Virus record (IMG/VR): IMGVR_UViG_3300034685_000134
Coordinates: 1 to 24,594 of that record
Direction: 5' to 3' (one strand)
DNA length: 24,594 bases
Source of the DNA: a virus
Position numbers and translations under genes: made by a program. The notes beneath the pieces were generated by a model. That model did not search any database and had not been told where the DNA came from. It saw nothing but the letters and a program-made list of their open reading frames with translations. Below, in pieces: positions 19,929 through 24,594 of the stretch; positions within the stretch are counted from its first letter, which is position 1, and each line of letters starts with the position of its first letter.

Positions 19929-21428
19929 ATGGCAAACACAAAAACACCAGCATCTGTACCCGTAACTGGGTATGTAGGTAATTACGGTCAAAGTTATATT
20001 GACCTAGTCTCCTTAGCAGGAGCAGTTCCTGAAATTAAGGAGCAAGTATTAGCAAAACTTTACAGGCAAGAGGGAGATGGCGCTAAGTTATTAGACTTGC
20101 TTCGTATCGTAGGTAATGAGTTTTTCGTAAAAGGCGAAAGGCTGACAGCGTTTGAAGAAATAGGCGTGAAGGGTACTGTAACTGTAGCAGCAGCTGGTCC
20201 AGCAGCCATAGGACATACAGCAGGAGATCCTATTTACTTTCAGTTAAGTTCATCTGATTACAGCGCATCTGGAAGTTTACCTTTAAGGGTTGCTGAAACT
20301 GTATATTTACCAGGTACACTGTTTAACAAGGATTATCCTGTAGCAGCTCAGGTTATTACTAGCTACACCAGTGGTTCCTACGGTGGTTTGACAGCAGGGT
20401 CTGGTGCATCAAGGGTATGGGAAGTTAAAATACTTGAAGGCGTTAAGTTGCAGTCAGACATAACTGCGTCCACTATCCTTTCTATTGGTGCAACCTTGTT
20501 TGGCCGTGGGGCAGGACAGCCTGAACCAAAAAACTATCTGAACTATCAAAGGGATTTCTATACTGGTATTTCAAAAGAGACAGTAGAAATCGAAGGTGGT
20601 GTTCAAGCGATGGAGCGTCAAGTAGCATTTGATATTGATGGTCAGATGCGAGTTTGGGACGCTGGGTTAGCACGCGCAGAGTTTTCGCTTGACAAGCAGA
20701 TTGAACATCAGCTCTGGGTTGGTAACCTCAACACTGGTGATGTAACATTAAACAACACCGAAAGCGGTGCGCCAACTAAGACTAAGTCAACTAAAGGGCT
20801 ATTACCTACCGTAGCAGACAGTGCTTCTCGTTTAGTACTAGACAGCGGTCTTTTCAATGGGCTGGAAGATTTTGATGACATTCGAGACCTTCAGTTGGCA
20901 AACAATGTTATTGCCGATATTAATCTTTTCATTACTAACCCCGCGCTGTACACACAGGTTGAGAATACTGTCCTAACAGCTTCTGATAACGGGGCTGCTA
21001 CATTGTACGACAAGGAGATGCAGATGTTTGGTATTCCTTTCAAGCGCGTAATGAAGAACAATCGTATCTACTACTTGGTTGAACTTTCTACCCTTGCTAA
21101 CCCAAGAGGCTTAGGTGCTACAACCTTAGGTACTGGTCCTAATGGATTCGTAATTCCGCTTGAAAACGTTGCTACCAATGTTTCAAATGAGATTACATTC
21201 GGTAATGTTACCTATGGTCCAATGAGCGGTAAGGTTACTATTCCTAATATTGCTGTTGGATACCTGAATAATAACGGTGAAAACCGTAGGAAGATTATTC
21301 AGCCAGTAGCAGGTGTAAACGGAATGGGCTTACCAGCCAGCAATCAGTACGATAGCATTAAAGGTTTCTTGTTAAGTGAATACATGCTGACAGTGATGAC
21401 ACCAAACAAGATTGTTTGGATTAAGTGA
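19929..21428 (+). CDS. probable major capsid protein
   Basis: A 499-aa protein in the capsid position, after portal and scaffold. Codon choice is visibly more GC-rich and even than in neighbouring genes, and a strong terminator follows the stop; both fit a highly expressed structural gene. The N-terminal part (about 35-90) begins with the helix EIKEQVLAKLYRQEG and then a strand and loop region. Later parts are rich in Gly, Ala, Thr and Asn with many beta strands, as expected for an HK97-type fold, but I cannot demonstrate the fold by eye. The C-terminus ends SEYMLTVMTPNKIVWIK. The start is the first ATG after the scaffold stop, in an A-rich leader. Confidence 0.75.
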   Translation: MANTKTPASVPVTGYVGNYGQSYIDLVSLAGAVPEIKEQVLAKLYRQEGDGAKLLDLLRIVGNEFFVKGERLTAFEEIGVKGTVTVAAAGPAAIGHTAGDPIYFQLSSSDYSASGSLPLRVAETVYLPGTLFNKDYPVAAQVITSYTSGSYGGLTAGSGASRVWEVKILEGVKLQSDITASTILSIGATLFGRGAGQPEPKNYLNYQRDFYTGISKETVEIEGGVQAMERQVAFDIDGQMRVWDAGLARAEFSLDKQIEHQLWVGNLNTGDVTLNNTESGAPTKTKSTKGLLPTVADSASRLVLDSGLFNGLEDFDDIRDLQLANNVIADINLFITNPALYTQVENTVLTASDNGAATLYDKEMQMFGIPFKRVMKNNRIYYLVELSTLANPRGLGATTLGTGPNGFVIPLENVATNVSNEITFGNVTYGPMSGKVTIPNIAVGYLNNNGENRRKIIQPVAGVNGMGLPASNQYDSIKGFLLSEYMLTVMTPNKIVWIK

Positions 21429-21434
21429 TGATTT

Positions 21435-21463
21435 GGGCGGGTTTTTGCCCCGCCCTTATTTTT
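21435..21463 (+). terminator. intrinsic terminator after the capsid gene
   Basis: GGGCGGG, a 7-base loop and CCCGCCC form a perfect 7-bp G/C stem, followed by TTATTTTT. It starts 6 bases after the capsid stop codon. No clear promoter was found before the next gene, so partial read-through is likely. Confidence 0.85.
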
Positions 21464-21483
21464 AAAACTAAAATCTAAAAACG

Positions 21484-22500
21484 ATGATATACGTAAACGG
21501 AACATTACTAGACATTACACAAGACACGCCATATGTAAAGGAGTATTTGAGCAAGAGAGAAGAACTCCTTAAGAATTATGAGTTTCCTATGGTATTTACT
21601 ACAAGGCGTGAACCAATAATCAATCCGAGTGGGGTTGCTGAGCCACCTAAAATTATAATAATCCCAGCTGCCTCAGTAGTGCAGGAAGAATTTGGGACGG
21701 TTGAGTGGCGTTACACTAATTCTATCTCAAGAAACGGGCGTTACTCTCCACGCTCGATAATGATAAATGGAGAGATAGCAGTTGGGAAGGAAGATTTAGA
21801 TTTGGCTTTTTTTCTTTTGTACAAGTCCCAGCACGGGCCGAAGTCAGGTTTACTTTACCTGAAAGACGCTAAGAGAGAGGCTGACGAGTACGTAAGTAAG
21901 AAAGCAGCCCTAAGCGGATTGACATATATCCTATATGATGAAGATTCTCCTTTATCTGACGAGGATGTTAGAACTATTGCTCTAGCCTTAGGTATTTCAA
22001 ATGCTGATGACAAGAAGTACACAACCAACCAGGTTAAATTGATGATAGAGCAGGAGGTTATAAAAGGCGAAACATCAGGCGATACTTTCTGTAACTATAA
22101 AACATTTAAGGAGTTTAGCCGCGTAAACGATTGGGTTAAACTTTTGGCACGCATACAAAAACTGTACGATAAGAAAGTTATCGAGTATGATTATGTTGAC
22201 GGCTGTTTCTACTTAATCAACCAAGAAGGTCAGAGAATTAATAGGTTGTACAAGATTTCTGCGTCTGATTATGCTCAAAAAGATAGGCTATTAGCACGAA
22301 AGTTGATGGAGGACAAAGTAATGCTTTCCTTGCTGAATGAGCATGCGGGCGAAAAAGTTGATGGCGACTTAGATATACTAACCGAAGAAGAACTAAGCGA
22401 ACTCTCAATGGACGCATTACGTGGACTTGCTAAGCGCAAAGGGATTAAGTCCTTTGGCATATCAAAAGAGGAACTTATAAAGCAATTAGCAGGCGGATAA
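21484..22500 (+). CDS. unknown head-module protein with SAP/Rho-N-like C-terminus
   Basis: A 338-aa protein following the capsid gene. The N-terminal half (about 1-130) carries several strand-rich segments (EEFGTVEWRYTNSISRNGRY). The middle, at about 150-225, is helical. The C-terminal region (about 296-336; LTEEELSELSMDALRGLAKR, then KEELIKQLAGG) resembles the small helix-extended-loop-helix domains of the SAP/Rho N-terminal type, which bind nucleic acid. That could let it contact packaged or incoming DNA, or act as a head-completion or vertex protein. The true role is unknown. It ends 16 bases before a strong terminator. Confidence 0.75.
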   Translation: MIYVNGTLLDITQDTPYVKEYLSKREELLKNYEFPMVFTTRREPIINPSGVAEPPKIIIIPAASVVQEEFGTVEWRYTNSISRNGRYSPRSIMINGEIAVGKEDLDLAFFLLYKSQHGPKSGLLYLKDAKREADEYVSKKAALSGLTYILYDEDSPLSDEDVRTIALALGISNADDKKYTTNQVKLMIEQEVIKGETSGDTFCNYKTFKEFSRVNDWVKLLARIQKLYDKKVIEYDYVDGCFYLINQEGQRINRLYKISASDYAQKDRLLARKLMEDKVMLSLLNEHAGEKVDGDLDILTEEELSELSMDALRGLAKRKGIKSFGISKEELIKQLAGG

Positions 22501-22516
22501 ATGCTTAGCCTATGGG

Positions 22517-22548
22517 AAAAAACCCAGACGAAAGTCTGGGTTTTTTTT
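22517..22548 (+). terminator. intrinsic terminator before the tail-fibre gene
   Basis: CCCAGAC, a GAAA tetraloop and GTCTGGG form a 7-bp stem, extended by flanking A and T runs, ending in eight T (22541-22548). It starts 16 bases after the stop of the 338-aa gene. The A run on the other side makes it potentially bidirectional. Confidence 0.9.
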
Positions 22549-22550
22549 AT

Positions 22551-22558
22551 TATATTTG
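22551..22558 (+). promoter_or_regulatory. -7 box of the tail-fibre gene, abutting the terminator
   Basis: TATATTTG begins 3 bases after the T-run of the terminator and 24 bases before the ATG at 22575. The upstream -33 position falls inside the terminator hairpin and shows no TTTG. Confidence 0.5.
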
Positions 22559-22574
22559 TGTCAAATAAAAGGTT

Positions 22575-24594
22575 ATGGTAAATGATATACAGTTAAGATT
22601 TGTTTGTCGTACAGACAGCGGGGTGGATAACAAGCTGTACATAACAGACACATCGACATATTCGGGGGAAACCGTACAAATCAAAATAGAAATAATTGTA
22701 GATGGTACGGTTTATTATGTAGATAATTCGTACTCTCATCCACAGGGCGGCGAAAAGTCGTATAATGTGCCTATTTATGAAAGCAAGATTAAGAACGGCA
22801 CGTATGCCATAACAGCCTATTTCAAGGAAGGGGTTAATGAAACTACTGTAACCAAGAGTCTAGTATTAGATTACAATCCTCCATTAATAACGCCCAAGTT
22901 GATAGTGGACGGCATGGCATCCATAATTTATGGGCAGGATGACACGACCACGCCTTATCAGCACGTTAAGTCATACAAACATACAAAGCCAGACGGGAGT
23001 TATGTAATTTTTAGCGATAACTATAACATAACACCAATACAATCGGGGACACATAGACTTGATATATATCATGATATTACGGTAACCAATATTAATTACG
23101 AATTAAGAGATTATATAAGTGGATATACAGAAGTAGTAGCGTATAAGCTAAACGAAACAGATATATATTCTCAACTTGTTTCCTACAAGAGAGCATATGC
23201 ACAGGAAGCCAATCCGAGCGTAAGGCGCAATATGTTAAAAGTGATAAATCAACTTGATAGATACGAAGATGATTATTTCATGTCTAAGCGCATAAAAGAT
23301 TCATTAACTGCCTATGATGCTTTAAAAAATATATATTTAACGTTAAACGAAGCCCCAGTAGTAAATGTAGAAGATATACCAGTTTGGAGTCCGTCAGAAG
23401 GAGGTGTAACGGCACACGACCAACTCACAGAGGAGAGCCGCAACTTGTCAGACCAGCACCCGATAGCGGCGATAACTGGACTACAGGACGCTTTGGACAC
23501 CAAGCTTGATGAGTCGGAGTTTTCGGCTGGTAATATTTTAAGTAAGTTATTGACGGTTGATGGACATGGCAGCGGATTAGATGCAGATACAATCGATGGG
23601 TATCACGCTTCAGATATAGTGTTTCAAGGAGTACCAACGGGGCAAGTTGATGTTGGGTACGTACCATTCATTTCAAATACAAACTGGGATTTATATTCGA
23701 CAACGATATTTTGCGAAACTACCGCAGGTGGGGCTGTAAGCCGTTATTTTATAGGGGATGATACCTTAGCAGATGGTAAACATGGTATGTTTTGGATTGC
23801 TGCAAAATCTGATGATAACATAATTCTAAGATTAGGTAATAGTTTTGCAAAGCACGAAGACCCTATAGTAAATGCGCTGGATGTAGTGCTTGTTTCAGAG
23901 GAAAGCGATGTAACAAGTTCTGCTGAACTAACGGGTATAAATACGGATGTAACAATGGTTAATTATTCCGGCTACGACCCAAGTTATCCGGCGTATCTAT
24001 ATGGGCATAAAATATCAACACTGATAAATAGCCGAACAGCGGGCTTTGATGGAATTGTTGCAGAGCAGAAATGTTTAGATATTAAATATGGACATGATAG
24101 TATAAATGCAAGCAGCTCTCCTACTAGTACGGCAGCGTATGGGATATTCATAACTCCCTATGCGAAGAAGGGTACTATAACGAATGCTTACGATATTTAT
24201 CTTGATGCAGAGCAAACAGGAGGGACAGTAACCAATGGTTTTTCTATTTACCAAGCAAACACGAAGGAAAATTATTTCAAGGGTAATATAATAACAGAAA
24301 AACAACTTATATCGTCCATTGCCACTGGAACTTCGCCGTTACAGGTTACATCAACTACTGTTGTAACAAATCTAAATTCTGATATGCTGGATGGGAAGCA
24401 TGCCTCTGATTTTGCTTTGAGTAGTCATACTCACACTAAATCTGAAATAACTGATTTTGCTCATACTCACACTAAATCTGAAATAACTGATTTCAACCAT
24501 ACACATGGCAATTTGACAAATGATGGTAAGATTGGCATACAAAGTGGAAAAGTTATAACCACAGGAGTTGGTGGTATTTTACAAGCCAGTGATG
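22575..24594 (+). CDS. tail fibre / receptor-binding protein (N-terminal 673 codons)
   Basis: One uninterrupted frame from the ATG at 22575 to the window edge. Residues about 1-100 look like an Ig-like or BppU-like beta domain. Typical tail-fibre elements follow: SDQHPIAAITGLQDALDTK (about 292-310), two copies of a DxxDGxHASD block (LDADTIDGYHASD at about 333 and LNSDMLDGKHASDF at about 602), a beta-helix-like stretch (TITNAYDIYL and TVTNGFSIYQ), and tandem HTHTKSEITDFA repeats from residue 618. Such proteins form trimeric fibres that bind the host surface. The start lies just after its own promoter and terminator. The C-terminal receptor-binding tip is outside the window. Confidence 0.85.
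   Translation, partial: MVNDIQLRFVCRTDSGVDNKLYITDTSTYSGETVQIKIEIIVDGTVYYVDNSYSHPQGGEKSYNVPIYESKIKNGTYAITAYFKEGVNETTVTKSLVLDYNPPLITPKLIVDGMASIIYGQDDTTTPYQHVKSYKHTKPDGSYVIFSDNYNITPIQSGTHRLDIYHDITVTNINYELRDYISGYTEVVAYKLNETDIYSQLVSYKRAYAQEANPSVRRNMLKVINQLDRYEDDYFMSKRIKDSLTAYDALKNIYLTLNEAPVVNVEDIPVWSPSEGGVTAHDQLTEESRNLSDQHPIAAITGLQDALDTKLDESEFSAGNILSKLLTVDGHGSGLDADTIDGYHASDIVFQGVPTGQVDVGYVPFISNTNWDLYSTTIFCETTAGGAVSRYFIGDDTLADGKHGMFWIAAKSDDNIILRLGNSFAKHEDPIVNALDVVLVSEESDVTSSAELTGINTDVTMVNYSGYDPSYPAYLYGHKISTLINSRTAGFDGIVAEQKCLDIKYGHDSINASSSPTSTAAYGIFITPYAKKGTITNAYDIYLDAEQTGGTVTNGFSIYQANTKENYFKGNIITEKQLISSIATGTSPLQVTSTTVVTNLNSDMLDGKHASDFALSSHTHTKSEITDFAHTHTKSEITDFNHTHGNLTNDGKIGIQSGKVITTGVGGILQASD
24426..24509 (+). 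repeat. 36-bp tandem repeat in the fibre gene
   Basis: Two units of 36 bases (24426-24461 and 24462-24497), nearly identical over their first 33 bases, and a partial third starting at 24498. They encode HTHTKSEITDFA-type units, a histidine-rich repeat common in phage fibre shafts where His residues can bind metal in the trimer. Confidence 0.85.

Noticed and set aside
1-24594. Prophage integration or lysogeny module
   Set aside because: No integrase, excisionase, CI-type repressor or att-like duplication was found in the window; a lysogeny gene could still lie outside it.

Overview
The window is part of the genome of a tailed double-stranded DNA phage, most likely one infecting a Bacteroidota host. 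Three things point to that host. Promoter-like boxes match the Bacteroidota TTTG...TAnnTTTG consensus on both strands. The single-stranded DNA-binding protein resembles the Bacteroidota DUF3127 type. Start codons are preceded by A-rich sequence rather than clear Shine-Dalgarno sites. The DNA is AT-rich, and the genes are packed and often overlap. There is no rRNA, tRNA, CRISPR array, IS element or integrase that I can see.

Layout. The left half (1 to about 12,216) is transcribed leftward and holds DNA-metabolism genes. From right to left these are: a small unknown gene plus a DnaQ-like exonuclease with a zinc ribbon (12,216-11,041); a 690-base non-coding region that looks like a replication origin (10,350-11,040); a secreted lysozyme-like protein (10,349-9,936); and a continuous operon of 17 genes (9,858-2,289). 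That operon starts with a DnaN-type sliding clamp. It continues through a NYN-domain protein, an SSB, a GroES-like protein, a secreted small protein, a NinG-like HNH protein, a stand-alone DnaA domain IV protein and a cytosine-5 DNA methyltransferase, with many small unknown proteins between. Further left are a dUTPase, an amino-methyltransferase and small unknown genes, running off the left edge.

The right half (12,318-24,594) is transcribed rightward and is the head module: a candidate small terminase, the large terminase (760 aa), portal (750 aa), an unknown 415-aa head-region protein, an acidic coiled-coil scaffold candidate, the probable major capsid protein (499 aa), an unknown 338-aa protein, and the first 673 codons of a tail-fibre-like protein that runs off the right edge. 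Host-type promoter boxes (TATATTTG) sit before four of these genes, and strong hairpin terminators follow the capsid gene and the 338-aa gene.

How it fits together. The leftward genes would supply DNA synthesis accessories (clamp, SSB, DnaA-like protein, dUTPase) and modify the phage DNA (two methyltransferases), presumably against host restriction. The rightward genes would package that DNA and build the head. The two programmes diverge at 12,217-12,317. The observations most worth following are: a 254-codon second reading frame inside the cytosine methyltransferase gene that carries its own methyltransferase-family motif; an origin-like region with iterons, a pure A/T tract and flanking G-runs; and a 43-bp element shared by two intergenic regions. 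No polymerase, helicase, primase, tail tube or lysogeny gene is visible here.
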